From Providencia zhijiangensis (GTDB lineage Bacteria > Pseudomonadota > Gammaproteobacteria > Enterobacterales > Enterobacteriaceae), in the NCBI RefSeq assembly GCF_030315915.2, contig NZ_CP135990.1, positions 1,240,001 through 1,304,000 on the forward strand: a stretch of 64,000 bases of DNA, written 5' to 3'. Both the position numbers and the translations under genes were made by a program. The notes beneath the pieces were generated by a model. That model did not search any database. It had not been told where the DNA came from and worked only from the letters and a program-made list of their open reading frames with translations. Below, piece by piece: positions 1 through 10,568 of this stretch; within the stretch, counting starts at the first letter, position 1, and every line of letters begins with the position of its first letter.

Positions 1-2
1 AG

Positions 3-584
3 GTTATTCTTTGCGATTTATCCGAAGAAATGTTAGAACGGGCATCGGTGCTTGCTGATGAACAAGGAATTAGCGAGAATATCAGCTTTGTTCACTGCGC
101 CGTTCAAGATATCGCTCAACACCTTGATGAACCAGTTGATTTTGTCTTGTTTCATGCGGTACTTGAATGGATTAGCGACCAGAAATATGCATTAGAGCAA
201 TTGGCAGAGATTATCAGACCGGAAGGCATATTTTCTGTCATGTTCTATAATGCAAATGGCTTGGTGATGCGTAATGCAATTTTAGGTAATTTTCATCTCG
301 CAACTCCTCATATCCAGCGTCGTCGCAAACGTTCATTATCGCCACAGAACCCGCTTTTCCCTCAACAGGTTGATGAGTGGCTTATTGGTTGTGGTATGGA
401 TATTTTAGGCAAAAGTGGCGTCAGAGTGTTCCATGATTATTTGCAAAGTAGACAATTACAACAAAAAGACTTTCCAGCGTTATTGGCGCTTGAACAACAA
501 TATTGTCGTGAAGAGCCCTATATCAGTATGGGGCGATATATTCATGTCATGGCACGCAAACAAACCCAAAAGGACGATTTATGA
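3..584 (+). CDS. cmoM: tRNA 5-carboxymethoxyuridine methyltransferase CmoM (SmtA), 5' end outside window
   Basis: SAM-dependent methyltransferase that methylates the carboxymethoxyuridine (cmo5U) at tRNA position 34 to its methyl ester. The reading frame is open from the first bases of the window ([10 protein letters not shown]...), so the N-terminal part with the glycine-rich SAM loop lies upstream. The visible part keeps the family landmarks: ILCDLSEEM (end of the second SAM-binding strand), [42 protein letters not shown] and the C-terminal [10 protein letters not shown]. The stop overlaps the mukF start (ATGA, 581-584), as expected for the cmoM-mukF-mukE-mukB operon. Partial only because of the window edge. 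Confidence 0.93.
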   Translation, partial: VILCDLSEEMLERASVLADEQGISENISFVHCAVQDIAQHLDEPVDFVLFHAVLEWISDQKYALEQLAEIIRPEGIFSVMFYNANGLVMRNAILGNFHLATPHIQRRRKRSLSPQNPLFPQQVDEWLIGCGMDILGKSGVRVFHDYLQSRQLQQKDFPALLALEQQYCREEPYISMGRYIHVMARKQTQKDDL

Positions 585-1906
585 GTGATTTTTCCCAGAC
601 CGTCCCTGAACTCGTGTCTTGGGCACGAAAAAATGATTTTGCGATTTCCCTACCCGCAGAGCGCCTAGCATTTTTGCTGGCCGTCGCAGTACTTAACAGT
701 GAGCGGGTTAACGGTGAAATGAGTGAAGGGGAGCTGGTGGATGCGTTTCGAGAAGTGTGCAAAGGCTTCGAACAAACCACCGAATCACTGGCAGTCAGAG
801 CGAACAACGCCATCAATGACATGGTTCGCCAAAAAATATTTAACCGCTTTGCCAGCGACATTGTCGAAGGAAATGCGATTTATCGTCTAACGCCACTCGG
901 TATTGGCATTAGTGATTACTATATTCGTCAACGCGAATTTTCGACATTAAGATTGTCGATGCAGTTATCGATTGTGGCGGGAGAGCTACAACGTGCAGCG
1001 GAATCAGCCGAAGAAGGTGGTGATGAATTTTATTGGCACCGTCATGTTTTTGCGCCATTAAAATATTCAGTCGCTGAAATTTTTGACAGTATTGACCTGT
1101 CACAGCGAATTATGGATGAGCAACAAAACAGCGTTAAAGATGATATTGCTGCACTGTTAAACCAAGACTGGCAGGCGGCAATTGCTAACTGTGAGCAGCT
1201 ACTTTCTGAAACGTCCGGCACATTAAGAGAATTACAAGATACTTTAGAAGCGGCTGGCGATAAGCTACAGGCAAACTTACTACGTATTCAAGAAGCTAAC
1301 ATGAATGCGCCGCAGTTCTCGGAAATGGTCGACCGACTAATCTTTGATTTGCAAAACAAGCTAGACCGTATTGTGAGCTGGGGGCAGCAATCCATTGACT
1401 TATGGATTGGTTATGACCGACATGTTCACAAATTTATCCGTACAGCGATTGATATGGATAAAAACCGTATATTTTCCCAACGTTTACGTCAATCTGTACA
1501 GCAGTACCTCGATAGCCCTTGGGCACTCACCTATGCCAATGCGGATAGGCTTTTTGATATGCGTGATGAGGAGCTGGCACTTCATGATCAAGAGGTGATG
1601 GGGGAACTTCCACCTGATCTAGAATTTGAAGAGTTCAGTGAACTTAATGACCAATTAGCGGCGTTAATCGAAGCGCAACTTGCGTTCTATAAAACGGATA
1701 ACAAACCGCTGGATGTCGGTCACGTATTACAGAGTTATCTGACGCAATACCCGCAGAAACGCCATTTTGACGTTGCGCGTATTATTATCGATCAGGCTGT
1801 AAAACTAGGTATCGCAGAGGCTGATCTGGCGGGATTACCGGCAGAATGGCGCGCTATTAATGATCACGGAGCCAAGGTACAGGCACATGTCATCGACAAA
1901 TATTGA
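581..1906 (+). CDS. mukF: Chromosome partition protein MukF (kleisin)
   Basis: Kleisin subunit of the MukBEF condensin. It bridges the MukB heads and binds MukE, and acts on the nucleoid in chromosome organisation. The 441-aa length fits the family (about 440). The N-terminal winged-helix region begins [19 protein letters not shown], a helical middle carries the MukE-binding section, and the C-terminal winged helix ends HVIDKY. Translationally coupled to cmoM by ATGA. Its 3' end overlaps the mukE start by 20 bp, so all three muk genes are very likely co-translated. Confidence 0.97.
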   Translation: MSDFSQTVPELVSWARKNDFAISLPAERLAFLLAVAVLNSERVNGEMSEGELVDAFREVCKGFEQTTESLAVRANNAINDMVRQKIFNRFASDIVEGNAIYRLTPLGIGISDYYIRQREFSTLRLSMQLSIVAGELQRAAESAEEGGDEFYWHRHVFAPLKYSVAEIFDSIDLSQRIMDEQQNSVKDDIAALLNQDWQAAIANCEQLLSETSGTLRELQDTLEAAGDKLQANLLRIQEANMNAPQFSEMVDRLIFDLQNKLDRIVSWGQQSIDLWIGYDRHVHKFIRTAIDMDKNRIFSQRLRQSVQQYLDSPWALTYANADRLFDMRDEELALHDQEVMGELPPDLEFEEFSELNDQLAALIEAQLAFYKTDNKPLDVGHVLQSYLTQYPQKRHFDVARIIIDQAVKLGIAEADLAGLPAEWRAINDHGAKVQAHVIDKY

Positions 1907-2615
1907 ACAATTTATGCCAGTTAAACTGGCTCAAGCACTAGCTAACCCTATTTTTCCTGAGCTGGACAGCCAACTGCGTGCTGGTCGCCATATTAGTATT
2001 GATGACCTTGATAATCATGCATTTTTAATGGATTTTCAGGAATCGTTAGAGCAATTTTATGCTCGTTATAATGTTGAACTGATCCGGGCGCCAGAAGGCT
2101 TTTTCTATTTGCGTCCCCGCTCAAGCACCTTAATTCCCCGTTCTGTTTTGTCTGAACTGGACATGATGGTGGGTAAAATTCTGTGCTACCTCTATTTGAG
2201 TCCTGAGCGTCTAACCAACCAAGGGGTCTTTACCTCTCAAGAGCTGTTTGAAGAATTATTGTCGCTGGCCGACGAAAGCAAATTACTGAAATTTGTTAAC
2301 CAACGCTCCACAGGTTCAGACCTCGATAAACAAAAATTACAGGAAAAGCTAAGAACCTCCTTAAACCGTTTACGTCGTTTAGGTATGGTCTATTTCCTGC
2401 AAAATGACTCCAGCAAATTTATTATTAATGAGTCTGTATTCCGCTTTGGTGCGGATGTGCGTAGTGGCGATAATCCACAAGAAGCACAATTACGCATGAT
2501 CCGTGATGGTGAAGCGGTCTCTCTTGAAGGGGAATTATCGCTAAGAGACAGCGATGAAGACGAAACGGATGAGAGTCAAGATCTGGCTGACAGTGAAGAG
2601 GATGAACAAGAATGA
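1887..2615 (+). CDS. mukE: Chromosome partition protein MukE
   Basis: Accessory winged-helix subunit of the MukBEF complex; binds MukF and modulates the MukB ATPase and DNA binding. I chose the ATG at 1887 because it gives the family N-terminus [21 protein letters not shown]; an in-frame ATG at 1860 would add nine non-conserved residues inside mukF. Conserved blocks include [27 protein letters not shown] and ERLTNQGVF. The C-terminus is an acidic tail ([12 protein letters not shown]...). 242 aa, typical length. Overlaps mukF by 20 bp and mukB by 4 bp (ATGA). Confidence 0.97.
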   Translation: MSSTNIEQFMPVKLAQALANPIFPELDSQLRAGRHISIDDLDNHAFLMDFQESLEQFYARYNVELIRAPEGFFYLRPRSSTLIPRSVLSELDMMVGKILCYLYLSPERLTNQGVFTSQELFEELLSLADESKLLKFVNQRSTGSDLDKQKLQEKLRTSLNRLRRLGMVYFLQNDSSKFIINESVFRFGADVRSGDNPQEAQLRMIRDGEAVSLEGELSLRDSDEDETDESQDLADSEEDEQE

Positions 2616-5600
2616 TTGAACGCGGAAAATTTCGCTCACTGACGCTGGTGAACTGGAACGGCTTTTTTGCTCGTACTTTTGACCTTGATGAATTAGTCAC
2701 CACCCTGTCTGGGGGTAATGGTGCGGGTAAATCCACCACCATGGCGGCCTTTATTACCGCCATGATCCCTGACTTAACATTACTGCATTTCCGTAATACC
2801 ACAGAAGCTGGGGCCACTTCAGGCTCCCGTGATAAAGGTCTACACGGAAAATTGCGTCCCGGTGTCTGTTATGCCGTGCTGGATGTCTTAAACTCTAAAC
2901 ATCAACGCGTTATGGTCGGTGTTCGCTTACAGCAAGTAGCAGGACGCGATAAAAAAGTCGATATCAAACCGTTTATGATCCAAGGCGTGCCATTAGCCAC
3001 AGTGCCAACGGAAGTATTAACGGAAGTGTTTGAAGGGCGCCAAGCTAAGGTTATTCCGTTGAATGACCTGAAAGAGCGCGTAGAAAAACAAGAAGGCATC
3101 CAATTTAAGCAATTTAACTCGATCACGGACTACCACTCAGTATTATTTGAATTGGGTGTGCTGCCAAAACGTCTACGTTCAGCGGGCGACCGTAGTAAAT
3201 ATTATCGTTTGATTGAAGCCTCCTTATATGGTGGTATTTCCAGCGCGATCACTCGCTCACTGCGTGATTATTTATTACCGGAAAACAGTGGCGTACGTAA
3301 AGCATTCCAAGATATGGAAGCGGCATTACGTGAAAACCGTTTAACGCTGGAAGCCATCCGCGTAACACAATCTGACCGTGATTTATTCAAACATTTGATC
3401 AGCGAAGCCACAGACTATGTATCTGCGGACTATATGCGCCACTCAAATGAACGTCGAATTCACTTAGATGCGGCATTAGCCGCCCGTAACGAACTGTATA
3501 GCAACCGCAAACAGCTGCGCGTTGAACAAGTTCGTAGTGTGGAAATGGCGCGTGAATTAAATGAACAAAACGAAGCGTCGACGGAAATCGAAGCGGATTA
3601 CCAAGCGGCAAGTGACCACTTAAATCTAGTGCAAGCGGCGTTACGTCATCAAGAAAAAATTGACCGCTACCAAGCCGATATTGAAGAGCTGACTTATCGT
3701 CTTGAAGAACAAAGCGAAGTCGTCGCGGAAGCCACAGAGAAACACGAAGAGCTTGATGCCCGTGCGCAAGCCGCTGAAATTGAAGTGGATGAGCTGAAAA
3801 ACCAGCTTGCAGATTACCAGCAAGCGCTTGATGTACAGCAAACTCGTGCGATTCAATATCAACAAGCTCTTCATGCCTTAAACCGTGCTCGCGAACTCTG
3901 CCAATTGCCTGACCTTACCATTGAAAATGTCGATGAATGGCTGGAAACCTTTGAGGCCAAAGAGCAGCAAGCCACTGAAGCTTTACTCGCATTAGAGCAA
4001 AAAATGAGCGTGGCGGATGCAGCTCATAGCCAGTTTGAGCAAGCGTATCAGCTAGTTAAAACTATGTTAGGCGACGTAAGCCGTGGGGATGCGTATACAC
4101 AAGCGCGTTCGTTACTGCGTGACTGGTCATCGCAACAACATTTAGCTGAGCGTGTTCAGCCACTGCGTATGCAATTATCTGAATTGCAACAGCGTTTAGA
4201 TAGCCAGCGTAATGCCGAAAAATTACTGAGCGAATTCTGTAAACGTTATGGTCAAAGTGTTGAGCCCGATGAGCTTGACGCCTTGATGGCCGAGTTAGAA
4301 ATTCTGCAAGAAGAGTTAAGTACTGGCGTTAATGAAAGTGGCGAAAAACGCATGCAAATGCGCCAAGAGTTGGAACAAATTCGTCAGCGTATCAGCCAGC
4401 TTTCCGCGAAAGCCCCTGCGTGGATTATGGCGCAAGAAGCACTGACTCAACTCAATGAACAATCGGGTGAAACTTTCGAAAATAGCACTGAAGTGACTGA
4501 GTTTATGCAGCAACTTCTTGAGCAAGAAAGGGAAATTACGGTTGAACGTGATGAAGTCGCAGCCCAACGTCGAGATCTTGATAAGCAAATCGAACGTTTA
4601 AGCCAGCCAAGTGGTGCCGAAGATGGGCGCATGCTGGCACTGGCAGAGCGCTTTAATGGCGTGCTGTTATCTGAAATCTACGACGATATTACTATTGAAG
4701 ATGCGGCGTATTTCTCTGCGTTGTACGGTCCAGCGCGTCACGGTATTGTGGTACAAGATTTGGCTGTGGTTCGCGAGCAGCTAGAAAATTTACAAGATTG
4801 CCCTGATGATGTGTATTTTATCGAGGGGGATCCATCCTCATTTGATGACAGTGTTTTTGATGCTCAAGAGTTTGAAAATGCAGTATTAGTCCGTTCATCA
4901 GAGCGTCAGTGGCGTTATTCTCGCTACCCAGAATTACCGTTATTTGGTCGAGCTGCCCGTGAAAGCCATTTAGAGTCACTGAGTGCTGAGCGTGATGAAT
5001 TGGCGGAGCGTTATGCGACCTTGTCATTTGACGTGCAAAAAATTCAGCGTGCTCATCAAGCATTTAGCCGCTTTATTGGTCAGCATATTTCAGTGGCATT
5101 TGAAGCGGATCCTGAAGCTGAAATTCGTACATTAAATCAAAAACGTACTGAATTAGAGCGTGGACTGAACCAATTTGAAGAGCAGACCCAGCAACAGCGC
5201 CAACAGTTCGCTCAAGGCAAAGAAAACTTACTGGCATTAAACCGTTTATTGCCGCAAGTGAATTTGTTGATGGATGAAACGCTGGTGGATCGCGTTGAAG
5301 AGATCCGCGAAGAACTTTCAGAAGCTGAAGAAGCGGCACATTTCATCAATAAACACGGTAATAATCTGGCGAAGTTAGAGCCGATTGTGACGGTATTACT
5401 CAGTGATCCTGAGCAACATGATCAGCTGCGTAAAGATTATGAATTGGCGAAACATACCCAGCAAAATGCGAAGCAACAAGCATTTGCCTTGGTGGAAGTG
5501 GCTCAACGTCGCGCGCACTTTAGCTACAGTGATTCGACGGGGATGGTCAATGAAAATGCGGACTTGAATGAAAAACTGCGCCAGCGTTTAGAACATGCAG

Positions 5601-7051
5601 AAGCAGATAGAACTCGTGCCCGTGAGCTATTGCGTCAGCAACAAGCGCAAAGCACGCAATATCACCAAGTTCTGGCATCGCTGCGCAGTTCATTCGACAC
5701 CAAGCAAGAGATGTTGAAAGAACTTGAAGCAGAAATGCAGGAAATGGGTGTGAAAGCGGATCCTGATGCGCAAGAGCGTGCCAGCATTCGTCGTGATGAA
5801 TTACATCAATCTGTTATGGCAAACCGTAGCCGCATTAACCAGTTAGAAAAACAACTGACGTTATGTGAAGCGGAAATGGATAACTTGCAAAAACGCCTGC
5901 GTAAGCTGGAAAAAGATTATTACCAAATCCGTGAGCAAGTTGTGATGGCGAAAGCAGGTTGGTGTGCGGTGATGCGCTTGGTAAAAGATAATGGCGTTGA
6001 GCGTCGTCTGCATCGTCGCGAATTGGCTTATACCGATGGTGATAGTTTACGTTCGATGTCGGATAAGGCGTTAGGAGCGTTGCGTTTAGCGGTAGCAGAT
6101 AACGAACATCTTCGTGATGTACTGCGTATGTCCGAAGATCCTAAACATCCTGAACGTAAAATTCAGTTCTTTATCGCAGTTTACCAACATCTGCGTGAGC
6201 GTATTCGCCAAGATATTATTCGAACCGATGATCCAATCGATGCGATTGAGCAGATGGAAATTGAGTTAGCGCGTCTGACTGAAGAGTTAACTGCCCGTGA
6301 GCAAAAACTGGCAATTAGCTCGAAGAGCGTGGCGAACATCATTCGTAAAACTATCCAGCGTGAGCAAAACCGTATTCGTATGCTGAACCAAGGCTTACAA
6401 GCGGTGGCATTTGGTCAGGTTAAAGGGGTTCGACTGAATGTGAATATTCGCGAAAGTCACGCCTTATTGTTGAGTGTGCTATCCGAAGAGAGCGAACTGC
6501 ACCAAGACCTGTTTACGAGTCAACGTTTAACCTTCTCTGAAGCGATGGCGAAACTGTATCAACGCCTGAACCCACAAATGGATATGGGGCAGCGTCTGCC
6601 GCAAACCATTGGTGAAGAACTGTTAGATTACCGTAACTACTTAGAGTTAGAAGTTGAAGTTAACCGTGGCTCCGATGGTTGGTTAAAAGCAGAAAGTGGC
6701 GCGTTGTCAACAGGTGAAGCGATTGGTACGGGGATGTCTATCTTAGTAATGGTCGTCCAGAGCTGGGAGGAAGAAGCCCGCCGACTGCGTGCGAAAGATA
6801 TCATTCCATGTCGCTTGCTGTTCTTGGATGAAGCGGCGCGTTTGGATGCCAAATCTATCGCGACTCTGTTCGAATTATGTGACCGACTGGAAATGCAGCT
6901 AATCATTGCAGCGCCGGAAAACATTAGCCCAGAGAAAGGAACCACATATAAACTGGTGCGTAAAGTGACCGGTAATACAGAACATGTTCACGTCGTTGGG
7001 TTGAAAGGTTTTGGTCAGGATAATCCTGCTCCGCAAGCATTACCTCAATAA
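2612..7051 (+). CDS. mukB: Chromosome partition protein MukB (SMC-like ATPase)
   Basis: SMC-like ATPase of the MukBEF condensin that compacts and segregates the chromosome. The Walker [12 protein letters not shown] lies near residue 35 in the N-terminal head. Two very long coiled-coil stretches (roughly 250-640 and 830-1170) flank a hinge, and the C-terminal head has the ABC signature region [13 protein letters not shown] and Walker [13 protein letters not shown]. 1479 aa, close to the E. coli protein. Last gene of the operon, followed by a strong terminator at 7074-7105. No truncation or frameshift seen. Confidence 0.98.
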   Translation: MIERGKFRSLTLVNWNGFFARTFDLDELVTTLSGGNGAGKSTTMAAFITAMIPDLTLLHFRNTTEAGATSGSRDKGLHGKLRPGVCYAVLDVLNSKHQRVMVGVRLQQVAGRDKKVDIKPFMIQGVPLATVPTEVLTEVFEGRQAKVIPLNDLKERVEKQEGIQFKQFNSITDYHSVLFELGVLPKRLRSAGDRSKYYRLIEASLYGGISSAITRSLRDYLLPENSGVRKAFQDMEAALRENRLTLEAIRVTQSDRDLFKHLISEATDYVSADYMRHSNERRIHLDAALAARNELYSNRKQLRVEQVRSVEMARELNEQNEASTEIEADYQAASDHLNLVQAALRHQEKIDRYQADIEELTYRLEEQSEVVAEATEKHEELDARAQAAEIEVDELKNQLADYQQALDVQQTRAIQYQQALHALNRARELCQLPDLTIENVDEWLETFEAKEQQATEALLALEQKMSVADAAHSQFEQAYQLVKTMLGDVSRGDAYTQARSLLRDWSSQQHLAERVQPLRMQLSELQQRLDSQRNAEKLLSEFCKRYGQSVEPDELDALMAELEILQEELSTGVNESGEKRMQMRQELEQIRQRISQLSAKAPAWIMAQEALTQLNEQSGETFENSTEVTEFMQQLLEQEREITVERDEVAAQRRDLDKQIERLSQPSGAEDGRMLALAERFNGVLLSEIYDDITIEDAAYFSALYGPARHGIVVQDLAVVREQLENLQDCPDDVYFIEGDPSSFDDSVFDAQEFENAVLVRSSERQWRYSRYPELPLFGRAARESHLESLSAERDELAERYATLSFDVQKIQRAHQAFSRFIGQHISVAFEADPEAEIRTLNQKRTELERGLNQFEEQTQQQRQQFAQGKENLLALNRLLPQVNLLMDETLVDRVEEIREELSEAEEAAHFINKHGNNLAKLEPIVTVLLSDPEQHDQLRKDYELAKHTQQNAKQQAFALVEVAQRRAHFSYSDSTGMVNENADLNEKLRQRLEHAEADRTRARELLRQQQAQSTQYHQVLASLRSSFDTKQEMLKELEAEMQEMGVKADPDAQERASIRRDELHQSVMANRSRINQLEKQLTLCEAEMDNLQKRLRKLEKDYYQIREQVVMAKAGWCAVMRLVKDNGVERRLHRRELAYTDGDSLRSMSDKALGALRLAVADNEHLRDVLRMSEDPKHPERKIQFFIAVYQHLRERIRQDIIRTDDPIDAIEQMEIELARLTEELTAREQKLAISSKSVANIIRKTIQREQNRIRMLNQGLQAVAFGQVKGVRLNVNIRESHALLLSVLSEESELHQDLFTSQRLTFSEAMAKLYQRLNPQMDMGQRLPQTIGEELLDYRNYLELEVEVNRGSDGWLKAESGALSTGEAIGTGMSILVMVVQSWEEEARRLRAKDIIPCRLLFLDEAARLDAKSIATLFELCDRLEMQLIIAAPENISPEKGTTYKLVRKVTGNTEHVHVVGLKGFGQDNPAPQALPQ

Positions 7052-7073
7052 TTGATTTTTGTTTTTAGATAAT

Positions 7074-7105
7074 AAAACCGACATAGGAAACTGTGTCGGT
7101 TTTTT
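7074..7105 (+). terminator. Rho-independent terminator of the muk operon
   Basis: Stem AAAACCGACA / TGTGTCGGTTTT around a short TAGGAAAC loop, ending in a T6 run, 22 bp after the mukB stop. The 140 bp beyond it, up to the toxin gene, is very AT-rich and holds no other structure I can name. Confidence 0.9.
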
Positions 7106-7248
7106 ATTTACTACGACAATAACTTTAATTTTTATTAATTCTATAAAGAAGTTAGTCATTATAATTTCAATATTCATTCTTAGTTGACTATAAAAATTTT
7201 AAAATTTAATTTCTTTGCTGTTTTTAAATAACAACAAGGATGTTAATT

Positions 7249-8466
7249 ATGCTTTATACAGATACGATGGTTGTTACAGCTTCACCTCTACCTCCTAGAG
7301 ATAATTATGGTTGGGATGAATGGAACAGTAGTTTTGGTGGGCACAGTATGGATAACCGTGGTGACTTAGAGGCTTATTTTCATGTACTAATAGATGAAAG
7401 TCTTTTTTTTGAATATGGACCAGAATACGATATTTTGGAGGTTGATGAATCGATTTTTGCTAATTCAAAAGATTCAGAAGAAAAAAGAATAAGGATGCAA
7501 ACAAAGCTAAAAGAACATATTGAAAAACAAAAATTAATGCTAGAGCGTCTCGAAGATACAGAGGAATGGAAGTTTCTTGAGGATCCTGAAAAAAGCCCTT
7601 ATATACAATACACTAGTGATCGTAATGGAATTGAAGAAAAAAAGTATAATACGACAGACTATAAAGACTATCTTATAAGTGATAAGTTTGATGATTCTAG
7701 GGATAATAAGGGAGATTTCTTTGATACCTCAGCAAGAGAGAATTTACTTCAAATTCAGCAAGCACATAGTGATCTGACTCATGCAATTAAGGTAAATGAA
7801 AATAATCTGAGTAGAATAGAAATTGCACAGAGCAGTGTTTTTTCTCTCCCAGTTCGAAGAGTTCCAGTATTACCAAATGGAGATAACTCCGATTTTGAAT
7901 CAAAAAATAATAGCAATCTTGGTCAGGCACTTGAAAATAAATTTAAGGCTGCTGGCGATAAACTAGCAGAAACATTTGAATGCACCTTTGGATTTGCTTG
8001 CGCATCTGATTTAGATAAAGCAGCTAAAAATCCTAATCTTGGAAAAGATCTTTCGAATTCAGATAAAGTTGAATTAGGTGGTACTAGTTCGGGGGCGCCT
8101 AATGGCTGGGGGCCTCAAGATGAAGAAAAGTTTAGAAATAATCCCGAGCAGACTGTATTTACAGAAGATTATTTGATTTCATCTGCTAATAAGCCTATTA
8201 ATAATCAAGGCCTATCAGCGGCAGCACGAGCGTGGGAAAAGCATGCAGGAAGACCTAATGGTATATTTGATCCATTAGCCGGTAATCCAATACAGAAAAA
8301 TGCTGTGGCAGAGCAATTCATAAAAAGTGTACTGAGAGATCCACTGCGAGTGAAAAATAATTTATCTGGTGGTGCATTTGAGTATCGTTTACCTAATGGA
8401 AAAGGTATTCGTTATAATGCAGATGGTTCATTTAATACAGTATTAGACCCAAAGGTAAAAAAATGA
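7249..8466 (+). CDS. Polymorphic toxin with CDI-like linker and C-terminal toxin domain
   Basis: A 405-aa AT-rich gene between the muk operon and aphA. The ATG at 7249 follows AAGG at 7235-7238 with good spacing; an ATG at 7240 is too close to it. The N-terminal part (MLYTDTMVVTASPLPPRDN...) is unfamiliar and acidic, with no signal peptide and no PAAR, VgrG or filamentous repeats that I can see. From about residue 250, CASDLDKAAKNPNLGKDL followed by VELGGTSSGAPNGWGPQDEE resembles the linker before CdiA-type toxin tails. The tail (GLSAAARAWEKHAGRPNG, then EYRLPNGKGIRYNADGSF) is a recurrent toxin module of filamentous-haemagglutinin and Rhs proteins, probably a nuclease; I assign no catalytic residues. 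The next gene overlaps its stop and is the likely immunity gene. Confidence 0.75.
   Translation: MLYTDTMVVTASPLPPRDNYGWDEWNSSFGGHSMDNRGDLEAYFHVLIDESLFFEYGPEYDILEVDESIFANSKDSEEKRIRMQTKLKEHIEKQKLMLERLEDTEEWKFLEDPEKSPYIQYTSDRNGIEEKKYNTTDYKDYLISDKFDDSRDNKGDFFDTSARENLLQIQQAHSDLTHAIKVNENNLSRIEIAQSSVFSLPVRRVPVLPNGDNSDFESKNNSNLGQALENKFKAAGDKLAETFECTFGFACASDLDKAAKNPNLGKDLSNSDKVELGGTSSGAPNGWGPQDEEKFRNNPEQTVFTEDYLISSANKPINNQGLSAAARAWEKHAGRPNGIFDPLAGNPIQKNAVAEQFIKSVLRDPLRVKNNLSGGAFEYRLPNGKGIRYNADGSFNTVLDPKVKK
7998..8110 (+). repeat. 113-bp toxin linker repeat, copy 1 (inside the intact toxin gene)
   Basis: Runs from TTGCGCATCTGATTTAG to GGCGCCTAATGGCTGGG. It repeats at 8813-8925 with only about three mismatches. 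Encodes the conserved linker just before the variable toxin tail, which is where tail exchange by recombination would occur. Confidence 0.95.
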
Positions 8467-8702
8467 AAGAAAAAAAGTTAGAATTATTTTTTTCAAGTCC
8501 TATGGAATATGAAAATTTGACACTAGAAGTGCAATTAGGATGGCAAAGGATCGCTGAAATAAATCAAGATAAAGGAACGGAAAATTTAGAAGTTGAATTG
8601 TTTGGTTCTGATTCATCAAATAATTTTATTGCAAAGATGCCATTAGATGACTTGATATCTATTTTAGTTGAAGCGCGTGATGCGCTTAAGAATAAAGGAT
8701 AA
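8463..8702 (+). CDS. Probable immunity protein for the upstream toxin
   Basis: A 79-aa soluble acidic protein (MKEKKLELFFSSPMEYENLTLE...) whose start overlaps the toxin stop (ATGA, 8463-8466), the usual toxin-immunity arrangement. It has no signal peptide or membrane segment, which fits a cytoplasmic inhibitor. I do not recognise a named immunity family. Role inferred from position, size and coupling. Followed by a terminator at 8775-8802. Confidence 0.65.
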   Translation: MKEKKLELFFSSPMEYENLTLEVQLGWQRIAEINQDKGTENLEVELFGSDSSNNFIAKMPLDDLISILVEARDALKNKG

Positions 8703-8774
8703 TACTGAATTATTCTCATTTTGAAAGTTTTTATTTATAAATTCTTTATGTGAAGTAATTTGAGTTTCAATTGA

Positions 8775-8802
8775 AGAGCCTAGTCCTTATAGGCTCTTTT
8801 TA
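8775..8802 (+). terminator. Terminator after the first immunity gene
   Basis: AGAGCCTAgtccttaTAGGCTCT stem with a T-rich 3' side. It shares its arm sequence (GAGCCTA/TAGGCTC) with the terminator at 9495-9525 after the second immunity gene, suggesting that whole immunity-plus-terminator modules were duplicated or captured. Confidence 0.85.
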
Positions 8803-8810
8803 TACGCCTT

Positions 8811-9194
8811 GATTGCGCATCTGATTTGGATAAAGCAGTTAAGAATCCTAATCTTGGAAAAGATCTTTCGAATTCAGATAAAGTTGAATTAGGTGGTACT
8901 AGTTCGGGGGCGCCTAATGGCTGGGAGCCAGATAATAGTACCAATGAAGGAAAATTGAGTGTCTCTGATCGACGGTCGATCAATTCGCTAAGGGAGCAAA
9001 TAAGATCACATGAAGAAAAACTAGTAGCTTACAGGCGAAATCCGGAAGCTTTTGATAATCAAGGATACCTTAAAAATGCACCTAATGATAAAATTAGACA
9101 ACGGATTATTGATGGAAGAATTAGACATTTAGAACAAGAAATTAAAACGTTTCAAAAGAATATAAATCAGATTAATAATACGAAAGGGCAATAG
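8811..9194 (+). pseudogene. Orphan polymorphic-toxin C-terminal cassette
   Basis: Toxin tail without an N-terminal part. The frame DCASDLDKAVKNPNLGKDL and VELGGTSSGAPNGWEP matches the linker of the intact toxin, then switches to a different tail: SVSDRRSINSLREQIRSHEE, AYRRNPEAFDNQGYLKNAPND and RIRHLEQEIKTFQKNI. This second tail is itself a recurrent module of CDI-type toxins (recognised by pattern; activity not assigned). No convincing start or ribosome-binding site precedes it; a TTG at 8826 is the only in-frame option. Expected to be silent unless recombined into the intact toxin through the 113-bp repeat. Followed directly by its own immunity gene. Confidence 0.8.
8813..8925 (+). repeat. 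113-bp toxin linker repeat, copy 2 (orphan cassette)
   Basis: Nearly identical to 7998-8110 and ends at the same place (CTGGG), after which the two sequences diverge completely. It begins right after the terminator, so the toxin N-terminal region was not copied. Confidence 0.95.
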
Positions 9195-9476
9195 ATGGAC
9201 ATAAATCTCAATGTACTTGAAGATGCAATTCATTCGATTTTTGAAGAGATGAAAAAGAATGACATAGAGAGTGTCAAACTGGATTCGGATTTTTATTGGA
9301 ATGTTCCTTCAGATGCTCTTTATGATGTTTATAATGAGCCTAAGTTAGATGTAGGACAGTTGGAAGATGATTATGACGCTTTACTTAAAGCCAAGGAGAA
9401 CGAAATTTTAGTGCGTTACAACTTAAAAAATATCGCCGCTATCCTTCGTTATTTAGCAGAAAAAGAACCTAACTAA
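9195..9476 (+). CDS. Probable immunity protein for the orphan toxin tail
   Basis: A 93-aa acidic protein (MDINLNVLEDAIHSIFEEMK...) starting one base after the orphan toxin stop. The central YWNVPSDALYDVYNEP and the ending NLKNIAAILRYLAEKEPN look like the small immunity proteins found beside this toxin tail in CDI loci. No signal peptide or membrane helix. It is intact although its toxin partner is truncated, as expected if it still protects against siblings that deploy this tail. Confidence 0.65.
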   Translation: MDINLNVLEDAIHSIFEEMKKNDIESVKLDSDFYWNVPSDALYDVYNEPKLDVGQLEDDYDALLKAKENEILVRYNLKNIAAILRYLAEKEPN

Positions 9477-9494
9477 TTTAGTCCATATATTAGC

Positions 9495-9525
9495 GAGAGC
9501 CTAAATCCCAATAGGCTCTTTTTTA
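9495..9525 (+). terminator. Terminator after the second immunity gene
   Basis: GAGAGCCTAaatcccaaTAGGCTCT followed by T6. Same arm sequence as the terminator at 8775-8802. Confidence 0.9.
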
Positions 9526-9807
9526 TTATAGTTACTGAACATGGTGTGTAGCGATTTGATTGGTACCGCCTGTTGACTGTGGTGGTTAACAAGCACTTGG
9601 TGGTGAAACACCTCTACATGCCAGATAAGGAAAAGTGGACAGTATTACCTCATGCTCGATTCTTTGTTTTTATTATCTTCATTTCCCTTTAAATCATTAA
9701 TAGATGACTGCAATGAGATTTGAATCTCATTTTTATGTAATGAAAACTTTTATCATTGCAGCCCGTGAGGAGTTAATCACGAAATAAAACTATTATAAGG
9801 ATCGAAC
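9526..9807. other. Intergenic stretch between toxin cassettes and aphA
   Basis: No gene supported. The segment at about 9540-9660 is more GC-rich than its surroundings and contains a short open frame (VVNKHLVVKHLYMPDKEKW...) that may be a decayed remnant of an inserted gene; I cannot name it. At 9712-9735 the palindrome ATGAGATT-TG-AATCTCAT is followed by five T. It could be a terminator or an operator upstream of aphA. Confidence 0.5.
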
Positions 9808-10521
9808 ATGAAGAAAATCACACTAACGTTAAGTGCAATTGCATTAGCGCTGAGCTTTACGGCAACATCTCAAGCCAAAATTCCAATGCCAGAAACAGTC
9901 AGTACTGGAGTCACTGTTGCGGAATTAGCGGCACAACAACCAGTTCATTGGGTCTCTGTTGAACAAATTAAACAGAGTTTAGAAGGCAAAGCGCCAATGG
10001 CGGTCGGCTTTGATATCGATGATACCGTTTTATTCTCAAGCCCTGGTTTCTACCGTGGAAAACTTGAATTCTCCCCAAATGATTTTAGCTATCTGAAAAA
10101 CCCTCAATTCTGGGAAAAAATGAATAATGAGTGGGACAAATTCAGTATGCCAAAACAAGTGGGCATCGATTTAGTTAAAATGCACTTAGAGCGTGGTGAT
10201 AAAGTTTACTTTATTACAGGCCGTACACAGACTAAAACTGAAACTGTGACTCAATATGTGCAAGAAGGATTAAGAATTCCTGCAGATAAAATGAATCCAG
10301 TCATTTTTGCTGGTGATGAACCCGGCAAAAATAATAAAGTAAGCTGGATGCGTGACCATAAATTAACTATCTATTATGGTGATGCAGATGCGGATATTGC
10401 TGCGGCTCATGAGTTGGATATTCGTGGGATCCGTATTCTCCGTGCATCAAATTCTTCTTACCAACCGTTGCCGAAAGCGGGGCGCTTTGGTGAGGAAGTG
10501 GTTATCAACTCAGAATATTAA
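9808..10521 (+). CDS. aphA: Class B acid phosphatase AphA
   Basis: Periplasmic HAD-type acid phosphatase and phosphotransferase acting on nucleotides and other organic phosphomonoesters. A Sec signal peptide ([19 protein letters not shown], cut near SQA-KIP) is followed by the HAD nucleophile motif [22 protein letters not shown] (motif II) and [12 protein letters not shown] (motif III with metal-binding aspartates). 237 aa, the standard length. Preceded by an AAGGA ribosome-binding site at about 9796. In E. coli aphA lies elsewhere, so its place between the muk operon and ldtD is a lineage feature. Confidence 0.96.
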   Translation: MKKITLTLSAIALALSFTATSQAKIPMPETVSTGVTVAELAAQQPVHWVSVEQIKQSLEGKAPMAVGFDIDDTVLFSSPGFYRGKLEFSPNDFSYLKNPQFWEKMNNEWDKFSMPKQVGIDLVKMHLERGDKVYFITGRTQTKTETVTQYVQEGLRIPADKMNPVIFAGDEPGKNNKVSWMRDHKLTIYYGDADADIAAAHELDIRGIRILRASNSSYQPLPKAGRFGEEVVINSEY

Positions 10522-10534
10522 TATTCGATAACAA

Positions 10535-10568
10535 GTTAGTTAAAGGCGATTATTCGCCTTTAACTAAC
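10535..10568 (+). terminator. Perfect 15-bp inverted repeat after aphA
   Basis: GTTAGTTAAAGGCGA, a TTAT loop, and its exact complement. It lacks a long T run but follows the aphA stop by 13 bp and is probably its terminator. Confidence 0.7.

Noticed and set aside
547..861. Minus-strand frame inside cmoM/mukF, and similar frames inside mukB, pepN, rlmL, yccS and helD
   Set aside because: Shadows of conserved genes on the other strand, with no ribosome-binding sites or recognisable domains.
8826..9194. Orphan toxin as an independently expressed gene from TTG 8826
   Set aside because: No ribosome-binding site, it starts within the duplicated linker just after a terminator, and the homologous frame extends upstream without a start.
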